DNA from: Rusavskia elegans
Lineage: Eukaryota > Ascomycota > Lecanoromycetes > Teloschistales > Teloschistaceae
DNA length: 64,000 nucleotides
Direction: 5' to 3'
Assembly (NCBI GenBank): GCA_011316305.1
Contig: SAUG01000012.1
Location: 744,001-808,000 of the forward strand
Part shown: one piece after another, positions 51,501 through 63,463 of the stretch
Position numbering within the stretch: position 1 is the stretch's first letter
How the letters are laid out: every line of letters starts with the position of its first letter
The notes under the pieces: model-generated
The model's input: only the letters and a program-made list of their open reading frames with translations
What the model was told of the DNA's origin: nothing
The model's database searches: none
Position numbers and translations under genes: made by a program

Positions 51501-53366
51501 TATTTTCCGACGGTTTTAATTATCTATTATTATTTAATTTAAATTATATATTCTATAATAGATAGCGCGGTTACTTCTAATCTATTAAAAATAGAATTTT
51601 TTAGCTTTTTAAATAGATTCTAGATTATATTAAATAATAAAAGATTAAAAAATAATATTAATCTAAGAATTTAGATCTAGAAATACTTTAGTTTTACCGT
51701 ACTCTTTTACTAGTAATTCGATAAATATTTTAATTAGAAGACCGTTTTTGACTTTAATTTATTTATCCTAAACTATTATTAAAGCTATAACTAGTTCTTT
51801 CAGTTTTTTAACTAGTTAGTATTACTAGAATTACCTTTCGTCGTATTAATAGTAGATTTTTTAAACGATCGGTTACTATTACTACGAAAGTTATTAGATT
51901 TTTAATTATTTTAATTTTAGTTCTAGTTTTTAGAATAGCTTTTAGACTAATAATCTATACTACTATAAATAAAGTATATACTAGATTTATTATCTTATTT
52001 ATATTTTCTAGAATTATTATTACTAATATTAAAAATATCTTTTCTACTAATACTATTTTAATTATTTTACGATTTACTTTTCCGGTTCCGGTTTTCGAAT
52101 TTCTAAAAATTCTCTTTACTATACGGAAGTAGATAGAATCTATTAATAGAAAAATTCTACTATTAATCTAATATTATTTTATTTATATTTTTCTATTAAA
52201 TAATCTAAACTATTTATTTATTATAATTAAAGTTTTTTAATTTCGCGTTTAAAATATATATTATATATTATAATTCCGGAAAAATTTTAAAAAAAAAAAA
52301 AGATCGAATACTATTTTTCTAATAAAGGAAATAGTTAGAATTCTAATAATATAAAAAAATTATAGAATTTTAAAATATTCTAGTTTTTATTTTAAATTAT
52401 ATAAAAATATTTCGTCGCGGTATTTAATAAATAAAATTTAGAATCGATAATAAAATTTAAAAGAAAATCTATAAACTTATCCTATAATATACTATTAAAG
52501 ATATTTTTATCTATAAAGGATTCCTTTTTTTTAAATTAATAGCTTAATTTCTAATTTTTAATAAAATTCTAGACCTATCGAATTTAATCCGTATAGATAG
52601 ATAAAATATCGGATTTATAAAACTAATTTTTATAAAATTTAATCTATTTATAGTATTTTTTAAAGGTTATTTTATTACTATACTTTTTAAATTTTTTAAT
52701 TTTAAATTTTAATAAAATTTAAAGCGTTCGCGAAAATCTAATAGTTAGTTTAAAAGAAAATTAATTATTATCTAAAATATAGTTCGGATCTATTATATAG
52801 ATAACTTCTACTTTATAATATATTTTTAAAATAATTTTTTTCTTTACTATTATTTAAATCTCTAAAGCTCGAAACTTTTTATTATTATCGAAATTATCGC
52901 TATTATTTCTATTATTATTCGGGTTATTACTACTATTAGGCGGCTAACTGGAATTAAAATTTCTAAAAATAAAAATTTTTAAAAAAGTATTTCTATTAGA
53001 TTATAACTAATTATTAAATAGTTATTATTAATAGATTTAGCTGCTAGAAATAGTATAGTCTACTGACGTACTAATAATAAAATTATTATAAAATTTCGAT
53101 TAGATTTTCTAAATAATAAAAAATAAACTAGAATTTTTTTTATCGGGCGTCTTCGATATAAATAGATTATATTTATTAGATTAATCCGTAATATTTATAA
53201 TCTACGGTTTAATAGCTTTAGCGCTAGTTTAAAATAGTTTTACTTAAAGTATTTTATTATAGCTATAACTACTATAAATACTATATATCGATATTAATAT
53301 AATTATATAATAAATAATATATACCGAATTAAAAATATTTGAATTAATAAATTAGAACTATAAAAT

Positions 53367-53597
53367 CGATATATTTCTAGGATAGTATATAATTATAGAT
53401 TAGATAAAAGATTTATTATAAAACTAATTTATATTTTAGAAAAACTAGAGTATAGTCTAATAATAAAGGAAAGGAAAAAGCGGAAAAGAATCGAAATCCG
53501 ATATATTAATAATATTCTAGCGATTAGACGGTAAATCTCGTTTTTAAACGTTCTAATTATATTTCCAAAGTCTATATAACGCGTCTGGCGTTTTACA
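53367..53597 (-). repeat. Element B1 5' LTR (right)
   Basis: 231 bp, beginning cgatatatttctagg and ending gcgtctggcgttttaca. The terminal CA is preserved here, giving the best view of the original LTR end. Confidence 0.82.
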
Positions 53598-54202
53598 ATT
53601 TTTTAAATAATTTTATCTAGAATTTCTTTATAGATTTAACGTTACGAATTTCGAAAATAACGACGATATTATTAATAAAGAAAAATAAAAATATATATTT
53701 ATAGATAAAAAAAATATTTAATACCGAAAATCGTTTAGAATTTTAAATCGGCTAATAAAGATAATAGATAACGAAACTAAAATATTAAAAACTACTTTAA
53801 TTTATATAACGTTTATTAAAAATATAGTAGAATTTTTTTCGATTTTTTCTATTTCTACAGAAATTAAATATAGATAAACTCGTTAATATTACTATTAATA
53901 AAAACGTTAACGGTATTATAATATCGAATTTTATAATTAAAATAGATAATAATTACTATAAAAGTTCGAAAGATATATATTATTAATATTATAACGTATA
54001 AATTCATTTTAATATTTTAAAAATCTTTTCTAATATATAAACGAACTTTAAATTTAAATAAATATTTTTAATTATCGAATTTATATTTAAAAATCTAGAT
54101 AGTAGAAATAGCGATACTATTATTTTTAGAAATTTTATTACCGGCTATTTTTTTCTAGATTTTTATATTTTAAAACGTTTTATTTTCGATTTATTATAAA
54201 AT
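53598..54202. repeat. RIP-mutated spacer between B1 and B2
   Basis: About 0.6 kb of AT-rich sequence without recognisable content. It is not obviously similar to the neighbouring elements. Confidence 0.45.
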
Positions 54203-54278
54203 TGATATATTTTTAAAATAATATACGATTGTAAATCAAACGAAAGATATATTATAGAATTAATTTATATTCGAAAAA

Positions 54279-54919
54279 TATCAATATTTTCCAAAATCGA
54301 TTTAAAGTCGGTTTTAACTATTTTAGCTGTTTTAGCCGGTTTTTAGCCGGTACGGTTAAAAACGGTTTGTAAATAGTTTATTAGCCGGTTTTAAATATAC
54401 CCGAAGCTACGTAGCTGCGCGGCTAAAACATCTACGATAGCTAAATAACTAAAACGGCTAAAACCGGCTAAAACCGACTAAAAAGATTTAAAGATTCGAT
54501 TTTAAATTCGTTTATATCTTTATTAGTTAGTAGGCCTATATACGCCTATAAATACCGCTAGACTAGTTTCGTCTAGATCGAAAATATTAGATTTCTTTAC
54601 TAAAATCTAACTAGATTAGGTCTAGCGTAGTTTATTAAATAGATATTCGAAATCCGTTATTTTCGCTTTTAATAGCGGCTGTTAAATTTTATTTCCGAAT
54701 TAGATTATATAGATTTATTTTTAGCTTATATATAGATTTCAATTTAGACTATTTACTAAATAGATATTCGTACTATAGATACTATTAGAGTTTCAATCTA
54801 TTAAAAATCCACTTTTTAGATTTTTAAATTATTTGGATTAATTAGATTATTTAGATTACTTGGATTAAAATAGCTGTTAGCCGGTCTAATTTGAAAATCC
54901 ATTTCAAAATCTATTGATA
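54279..54919. mobile_element. Non-autonomous element R, copy 1
   Basis: 641 bp inserted in the B2 LTR; the uninterrupted LTR in B1 gives the empty site. It begins tatcaatattttc and ends ctattgata, so the ends are inverted (TATCAA). It has no reading frame. The interior holds gccggtttttagccggtacgg and the partly palindromic gaagctacgtagctgcgcgg; see also copy 2. Only 2-3 duplicated target bases can be suspected. Confidence 0.75.
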
Positions 54920-55849
54920 AAGCCTAGAATATAATCTAGTAATAAAGAAAAGAAAAAAGTAAAAAAGAATCGAAATCCGATACGCTAGCGATATTCTAGC
55001 GACTAGACGGTAAATTTCGTTTCTAAACGTTTTAATTATATTTCTAAAATCTATACAACGCGTTTAACATTTTATAATTATCTTTTTTTTAGCGATATTA
55101 TTTTTAATATTATATTATATCTATTTATATATCTATAGTATTTATTTAATAAATATATTAACTTTATAGTTAACTATAAAAATTAAAAAAAGTAAAAAAA
55201 AAATTTATTTTATAGTTATTATTATAATCTATTTCTTTTTATATATAATTATATTTTAGCTATATAGATATATACTAGTATAAAGTTAAAAATAAAGATA
55301 TTATTATAAATCGAATATAGATTTTCCGGAATTTATATATAAGCGCGGACGTATTAACTATTATATTATAATATTATTAAATAATAATATAATATTACTT
55401 TAATTTATATCTTTAAAAAGATATATTAAAATAAAGTTAAAAAAAAATAATATTACTATAAATCGAATATAAATTTTCCGGAACGTATTACTATTATATT
55501 ATAATATCGTTAAATAGAAACTATAATTTTATTTTAATATATATTTTCGAAAGAATAAATTATATCTATAGATATATACTATATTTATATATCTATATAT
55601 ATATAGTTTATAAATAATATTAGATAAAAGTTCTACTAAATATAAATAAGCCCGAATCTAATATAAATATTCGAAAATTTTAAATAGTAAATAAATATTC
55701 GGAATAATATAGTTCCGACGCGCTAGCGATAATATAATAGTATTTTATTTAATAAAAGTTTTAATTTTTTATACTTTATCTATTTAAATAGTTTTCGTCG
55801 TCTATATAAATGTTTTACCTTTATATATATAAAATATCTTTTCTACTAT

Positions 55850-56471
55850 TATCAGTATTTTCTAAAACCGATTTAAAGCCGGTTTTAGTTATTTTAACTA
55901 TTTCAGCCGGTTTTTAGCCGGTACGGCTGAAAGCGGCTTATAAATAGTTTATTAGCCGGTTTCGGGTATACCCGAAGCTGCGTAGCTACGCGGCTAAAAC
56001 GGCTAAAACGGCTAAACGGCTAAACGGCTAAAATAATTGAAAAGATTTAAAAATTCGATTCTAAATTCGTTTAAATCTTTATTAGTTAGTAGACCTATAT
56101 ATATCTATATATACCGCTAGGCTAGCTTCGTCTAGATCGAAAATATTAGATTTTTTTACTAGAATCTAACTAGATTAGATCTAACGTAGTTTATTAAATA
56201 GATATTCGATTTCCGTTATTTCCGCTTTTAGCGGCGGCCGCTAAATTTTATTTTCGAGTTAAATTATATAGACTTATTTTTAGTTTATATATAGATTCTA
56301 TTTTAGATTGTTTACTAAATAGATATTCGTACTATAGATACTATTAGAATTCCAATCTATCGAAAATCTACTTTTTGGATTTTTAGATTATTTGGATTAA
56401 TTGGATTATTTAGATTATTTGACTATCAGCCGGTCTAATTTGAAAATCCATTTTAGGATCCGTTGATGATA
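55850..56471. mobile_element. Non-autonomous element R, copy 2
   Basis: 622 bp inserted in the B2 internal region; the B1 equivalent near 46195 is uninterrupted. It begins tatcagtattttc and ends gttgatgata (inverted TATCA ends). It keeps several exact or near palindromes: cgggtatacccg, gcgtagctacgc and gccggtacggc, plus a run of ggctaaaac/ggctaaac units near 56000-56035. It has no coding capacity. It is in the same orientation as copy 1 and about 80 percent similar by eye. Confidence 0.75.
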
Positions 56472-56821
56472 TATCAGATATTTATACTACGCGACTAGAA
56501 ATTATAGTAATATTAATCGTCTATATTCTATCTTTAAATATTTAAAAAAGTATTTTATTAATATTTACTCTAAATATAAAAAGAATAGAAAAAATCTATC
56601 CGACTATAAAATAGTATAATTTCTGTAATTATATTAGTTTAAAGTTAACTATAATAGATTTTCTATTTTTTTAATTTAGCTATAAAGTAAATAATAAGTA
56701 TCTACCGATTTATAGTTTAAAATAAGAAAAAACTATCTTTTAATAACTATAAATTCGTAAAAAAGTTTAATTTAAATATTATGTATATTATTAAATATAT
56801 TTATATCTTTAATATAATATT

Positions 56822-57231
56822 TGTTACGTCTACGACTCCATAGAGGTTCCATGGAAAGATTGATTAGGCAAGCGAGCCTAATTATCTATAGCCGCCCGTA
56901 GCCGATATAGCCGCCCTTTCGGATAGGACTTTTAATAGGCGGCCGCTTATCGGCCTTTATAGCTACTTTTACTATATATATCGCTCGTTACTTCTATAAA
57001 TAGTTTCTCTTATTAGTTATTAATATAATTATTAAATACGTCTCTACTATTTTCTTCTTAATTACTTCGTAACAAAGATATCTCGTAATATTATAACCGT
57101 ACCTCTACGGCTGTATAGGATTAGTTATAATAATCTACGCTAGGATTCCTTTACTATCTAGTAGCTCGGACTATATCTACGGCTATAGCTAGACTCGAGT
57201 ATAACGCCCTCTAATATATAGGAACGTTATA
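56822..57231 (+). repeat. G1 copy 2, 5' LTR
   Basis: 410 bp, TGTTACGTC.. to ..AACGTTATA, preceded by the target copy atatt. It matches the reverse complement of 1773-2182 and 4711-5120. Confidence 0.9.
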
Positions 57232-60200
57232 CTTTAATAACTCTAGAAGATAGATAAAAATCGGATTTTTATCTAGCTAATATTATTTAGACGACCTGTA
57301 GAGACCTTAGTTAATTTAAGAATTACTTAGAATATTATATTAGAAGAATATATAAAAAGATTTAACGTTCTTTTAATTAGGAAAACGAAACTTTATTTTA
57401 TAGGAACTATTAATAAAACAGGGTTTATTAGAATTAAATATTAGACTAAACCTCTATAGATACGAAGTAATAAATATAAAGAAAGAATTATTTTTAATAT
57501 TATAAAAATATAAAAGGATATCTATTTAGATATCCTATAGTTTATATTATAGAATCTAGAGATCGTTTAGAAAACGATACGGGTAAAAATAGGAAACTAT
57601 CTTTTTAATATATCTAAAAGGATAGCCGAGATATAGAAAATATATAATATCTTTACTCGGAAATAGTAGACTAAAAGAAAATTAACTATTATAGATAAAA
57701 TTCTATAACTTTTTAAAAAATTCTAGGATATATTAAAGGAACCGGAAGGAAAACTACTTTTACCGGCTTATATCTAGAAAAACTACGAAATTATTATAAT
57801 AGAGCTAGAAAAACTAAAAGTTAGGCTAATCTATAGATTAAATAATAAATAATTAAAAATATTAAGATAATATATCGATTATAATCTTAGAAGAAGATAT
57901 ATATAATACTCTAAATTAAGGATACGATAACCGGTTATATTTATCCCGAAAAAAAATAACGATTTTCGAATCTATATTAATTTTAGAAGACTTAATATAG
58001 TAATATAAAAAGATAAATACCTATTCCCGCTTTTAGTAGATTTAAAAAGCAAGATTAGAAAGGCTAAGTTTTTTATAAAATTTAATCTAAGAGATATATT
58101 TAACCTATTAAAAATTAAAGCTAGAAACGAATATAAAACTGCGTTTAGAATAAAATACGGGTTATTCGAATATTTGGTTATATCTTTTAAGTTAATAAAC
58201 GTACCGGCGATTCTATAATATATAGTTAATAAGATATTATATAACTATCTCGATATCTTCGTTATAGTCTATATAGATAATATACTAATTTTTTCTAAAA
58301 TTAAGGAAGAATATATATAATATATTTATAAAATATTATAAAAATTCCGAGAATATAACTTTAAAATTAAAAAAGAAAAATCGGAATTCTATAAATAGGA
58401 AATTACGTTTCTCGGATACGTAATTTAACTAGGAAGTATTACTATAGAGGTAAATAAATTATAAATTATACGAAAATAGCTAGTACTAAAAAATAAAAAA
58501 GATATTTAGAGTTTTTTAGAATTTATAGGTTTTTATTAGAATATAATAGAAAGGTACGTAAAGAAAACTATTCTGTTTACGGATTTATTTCGGAATAATA
58601 TATCTTTTTAATAGATACGTGCCTAAAACGAAGCTTTTAAAAAATTTAAATAAAATTTCGTATCTAAAGAAGCTTTAGTAATTTTCGATCTAAAAGAATA
58701 GATTATCTTCTATATAGATACTTCGGACCGAGTAATTAGATTATATATTTTCTAGAATAGAAGACTACTTAGATATTATTCTAGGAAGTTAACTCTAGCG
58801 GAAGTTAATTATATAATAACGGATAAAAAAATACTAGTAATTATAATAAACTTCGTATATTAGAAAATATATATAAACGGAACCGATTATAAAGTAGTAG
58901 TATATATAGACTATAAGAATCTATTATTACTACTAGTAGATAAAGAATTAAATTAACGATAAATAAAATAGGCAGAAGAAATAATCTACTACGATTTTAA
59001 AATAAAATATATTAAAGGTATAGATAATACGGTTACGGATACTTTAAATAGAAGAGTAGATTATAAAGCTGTAGAAAAGATATCCAGGCTCTTATTAAAA
59101 AAAGTCGGGAATATTCTCGAAAGAGTAGAAGTTTTCGAAGAAATTAACGAAATAATTAGATAAGTATATAATCTAAAGACGGCTAGATACTAAAAAATTA
59201 CTAAAATACTAAAAAGAATTTAAAAGAAAACTAATATACTAGTATTTAAAAAATATATAAAAGAATTTATCCGAAACTATCCAGACTATATAATAGTAAA
59301 AAAAAGTCGTTAAAAGCCGGTAGAAAAATATTAGCCGATATAAACGCTAGATATACTTTATTAATAGATTATATTAGATTTTATTATAGAATTACTAGAA
59401 TCAGTCGATCCGTATATATAAATATTATACGATATAATAGTAATAATTATTAATAGACTTATAAAGTATATAAGATTCGTTTTATATAAAATAACTATAA
59501 CGGCGGAATAATTAGCCTTTTTACTACTAAAAACAGTATTCTATAAAAATAGAATTTCGGAAAAAATTATTTCGGATAGAGATAAACTATTTATTTTAAA
59601 CTTTATAAAAGGTCTAATATAAGTAGTAGATACGGAATAAATAATATTAATATCGTTCTACCCGTAAACCGATAGATAAATAGAAAGAATAAATCAGATA
59701 TTAGAAATCTACCTAAGAATCTATTATTTAGACGAGGGGGAAAATTAGATTTAATTTCTTCTAACGGCTTAGATAGTAATTAATTTATTATATAATAAAG
59801 ATATTTAAATAACGCCAGACGAATTACTCTATAGTAAAAGTATTCGAAGAAAAATATACTTAGATATAAAAAATCTAGCGGTATAATCGTTTATTAATAG
59901 GATAAAAAATAACTAGGATAAAGTAAAAATAAGGATTTAAACGGCGAAAGAAAAAATTAAATAGAGGTTAGATAGAATAAGAAAATACTATAAAATTAAT
60001 AAAGGAAATAAAATATTACTTTTAATAAAAAATTTAATAGATAGAAAGCTCGATAAGCTATATATAGAAGTTTTCGAAGTTTAGAATATCCGAGAAATAA
60101 TAGTATATCTAAAACTTCTAACGATAGGAATTTTTCCTAAATTCTATATTAGACTATTAAAAAAAGTATTAGACCGCGTCCCGTTAATAAAATATTAGTA

Positions 60201-60379
60201 CTATTAAAAACGTAAAAAATATAAAATTAAAAAGATCTTAGATAAAAGAAAAGAAACGGATAAGTTTTTAGTAAAATAGAAAGGGTTTCCTAATAAAGAA
60301 AATATTTAGGAACCTAGAAAATATCTTAAATACGCCTAAAAAACCTTAAAAAGTTTTAAAAAAACGATATAGAAGGGGC

Positions 60380-60791
60380 TGTATTACGTCTATAACTCTA
60401 TAGAGGTTCTATAGAAGGATTAGTTAGATAAACGAATCTAATTATTTATAGCTGCCTATAGCCGATATAGCCGTCCTTCCGGATAGGACTTTTAATAGAC
60501 GGCCGTTTATCGGCTTTTATAGCTATTTTTACTATATATATCGCTCGTTACTCCTATAGATAGTTTCTCTTATTAGTCGTTAATATAATTATTAAATACG
60601 TTTCTACTATTTTCTTTTTAATTATTTTATAACGAAGATACCTCGTAATATTATAACCGTACCTCTGCGGCTATATAGGATTAGTTACGATAACCTATAC
60701 TAAAACTCCTTTACTATTTAGTAGCTCGGACTACGTCCACGGCTGTAGCTAGACTCGAACGCAACGCCTTTTGATATACAGAGACGTTATA
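60380..60791 (+). repeat. G1 copy 2, 3' LTR
   Basis: 412 bp, TGTATTACGTC.. to ..GACGTTATA, preceded by the polypurine tract agaaggggct and followed by atatt. Confidence 0.9.
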
Positions 60792-63463
60792 ATATTATAT
60801 AATTTTATATAAATATCTATAATTTTTAACTATTTCGCGGTAATATTAAATTCTATTTTTAAACGTTTAGATATATATAAATATATTAACTAAAATCTAA
60901 TTTAAAAAAATAAAGCTTTATAAATTAAATTAGCTATTTTAAAATATAAATTTTATAAATATAAATAATAGCGGGTCGTTATTATTTCTAATTTTTTTTT
61001 TTAAAACTTCGGTTTCCTTTCGCGTTTACCGTCTCTATTTATCTTTCGGCGCGAAAGTTCCGTCCGTTCTGCCGGCAGTATCTAGACCTCTACCCTTCGG
61101 AGTAGATACTACTAGTACCCCGGTAACGGTATAGATATCTATTATAGTAACCCGTTTTACCGTTATATTACGTCCGATTTTAGATCTAAAGTTTTTAGAT
61201 ATAATCTATAATTTTCTACGCGAAATAGCTAATTTTTAATATATTATTATAAAATTATTAAATATATTCCGGAAATAGTACTCTCGGTTACTAGATAATA
61301 TAAATATTATATATTTCTTTCTAGTATTATTTAAAATTTTTTAAATAATAGTTCCGTTCCGATTCGAATATCTACTATAGAATATCCGATACTAGAAATC
61401 GAATAGTCTATATCTATAATTAAAGTTTCTTTATATAAAATAATATTTTTTTTAATAGCGTCTTTTAGTAGTTTTTTTTCGTATATTCGATAACTAAAAT
61501 AATAATAATTTATATTTTACTATTTCTTTATATATTATTAAAAAAAAAAGAAAAAGTTTTATTACTAGTAGTTTTACTATAATTTCTATTAATTCTTTTA
61601 TCTATCGTTTTATTATAGTTTCTATTAACTTTCCTATATATAATTTCGAAGACGATAGAAATATTCGGATTTTAATTTTTAGAAGTTAAAATTATTAATA
61701 TCCCGGCCTTTTAGATAGTTTTTTTTATTAAATAGTCTAATATTTATTAATATCTTCGATTCTATCTATAAATTTCTATAAATCCTTTTTTTAATAATAT
61801 TAAAAGTAATTATTTTTTCTATACTATCTTTCCCGCCTTTTATAGATTAGAAAAATAGTTTGAAATAAAAATATATAGTAAAACTAGATCGGTTATATAA
61901 ATATCGATATTTAAAGACTAAAATAAATAATCCGTATTATAGTAAATAAAATCTCTAGTATTATAGGCTCTATAAAATAATTTAAAATAATTTATTAACT
62001 ATAAATCTATTTATAGATATCTATATTATATATATATTCTATCAATATCTAATATCTATAATTATTGTTTATTTCCGTAAAAAAAAGATAAAGTTTACGG
62101 TTCGGCGGGTACCAAAATCAAAACAAATAATTAAATAAATAATTAGTTTATTTCCGTTAAATTCTATCTTTTTTTTTATTACGTTCTAATTTATATTTTT
62201 TTATTAAAAGGTTATTTTAATTATATATTTCGATAAATTTCTAAATATTTTTAAAGTTTTTTTATAATTACTAGAAATTATATTTCTTTAATTAACTAAT
62301 CTATTTAATTAGATATTTCATTTTTAATTTTTTATTCTTTTTAGATTTTATAAATTTTATATTTAAAATAGTTTCTACTTTCTATTCCTTTTTATTATCG
62401 ATAAAATCCGGTAACGGATATTTTACTAGCTTGCTATTTTAACGGCGATAGAATTTTTTTAATAAAAATATATAAAAGATATTATAAATCTTAAATCTAA
62501 TTAGAAAAACTAATTAGTATATTTATAAATCTATATATTTTAAAATTTAATATAATTTTTATTAATTATTTAAATTTTAGGTTTTTTATAAATAGTACTA
62601 AATTATTAACTTCGTATTCTATCGGTTAATATTTTTTATTATAATATTGAATCTAGTTTATCTAAATTTTATTTTAATTTATATATATTAATTTGTATAT
62701 TTTTTATTAATTTATAATTTTTTTTTTTACTACTAGTACCTTTATATTTACTATTTTCTTTTCTATAACGTTATTTATAACGTTTTTAAATATTATATCT
62801 AGATTATAATCTATAAATATTTTAAAAAGAAATATTTTTATAAAATTATATTCGCTATTATTATAGATAAATTTAGTTAAAAATAGAAATTTAGTTTTAT
62901 TTTTCTATATTTTATAAATATATATTTTTAAATAATCTTCTAGTAATTATTATTATTATTTAATCTATTTATTTATTTAAAAATAGAATATAGTATTTAA
63001 ATAATATTTAATCTTTAGATAATAGTAGATTTCTAACTAGAATTCGTTTATAAATAGCGAGTTTCTATTATTAATAATTCTATTAGAAATAAATCCTTTA
63101 TATTAAAATTTATCGATAATAAATTCTATAAAGTTTTTTATATTAATAATTTTATAATAAAGGATATACCTCGCTATTTTAGTAAATTAATTAACAGCTA
63201 TAAATATTAAATCTACTTTATTTCGAAAATATCGAATAGATAGTAATCTAGTAATAAAATCTATTATTATTTTCTTTTATAGTTATATAAAATAAAGAAA
63301 ATTCTAAAGCTTCCTATATAATTTATATCTATAGACTTTAATTCGTTAATAAATATTATACGTTTCTATATACTTTCTAATATATTTAGATAGTTTCGGC
63401 TAGCTATAGCTATAACGAATAAGTAATAATATTCGCTAATATCTCAAATATCTAGCTATAAAT

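Larger units (their letters stand above)
45315..53597 (-). mobile_element. Ty3/gypsy chromovirus B1, RIP-inactivated
   Basis: LTRs of about 232 bp at 45315-45546 and 53367-53597 flank 7.8 kb. Coding remnants are on the minus strand, so the 5' end is on the right. The reverse-transcriptase region lies at about 50.4-51.1 kb, including the upstream pattern equivalent to the gypsy YNPIY block near 51.05 kb. RNase H and integrase lie at about 48.1-49.9 kb. A chromodomain-like block (EVKTILDKRF, then EYLIK) is near 47.9-48.1 kb. Gag should lie at 52-53.3 kb but is badly eroded. A further 2.3 kb (45.55-47.85 kb) lies between the chromodomain and the 3' LTR without an assigned function. Stops are almost all TAA or TAG. 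The same internal sequence recurs in B2. Confidence 0.82.
56822..60791 (+). mobile_element. Ty3/gypsy chromovirus G1, copy 2 (pol-bearing)
   Basis: LTRs of 410 bp (56822-57231) and 412 bp (60380-60791), polypurine tract agaaggggct before the 3' LTR and target duplication atatt at 56817-56821 and 60792-60796. The internal 3.1 kb, plus strand, shows reverse transcriptase at about 57.9-58.5 kb (FIPKKNNDFRIYINFRRL, KTAFRIKYGLFEYLV, and YIDNILIFS in place of YxDD) and RNase H at about 58.7-59.0 kb (YIDTSDR, DYKNL). The integrase is at about 59.35-59.8 kb, with the DDE residues in LDFI, ISDRDKLF and TE. A chromodomain (KFLVK, stop, KGFPNKENI) lies at about 60.26-60.33 kb. Stops at Gln and Trp codons mark RIP. 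No gag was found between the 5' LTR and the polymerase. Confidence 0.92.
54203..63463 (-). mobile_element. Element B2, interrupted by R1, R2 and G1
   Basis: Second copy of element B in the same orientation as B1. Its LTR is 54203-55076, split by R1; without R1 it is 233 bp, the same as in B1. The internal sequence from 55077 follows that of B1 from 45547. It is broken by R2 (55850-56471) and by G1 copy 2 (56822-60791), then resumes at 60792 exactly where the B1 equivalent near 46.55 kb continues (atttcgcggtaatattaaatt). It runs to 63463, equivalent to about 49.1 kb in B1, where it is cut off by B3. The reverse-transcriptase half and the 5' LTR are therefore not in the window. Heavily RIP-mutated. 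Confidence 0.82.
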
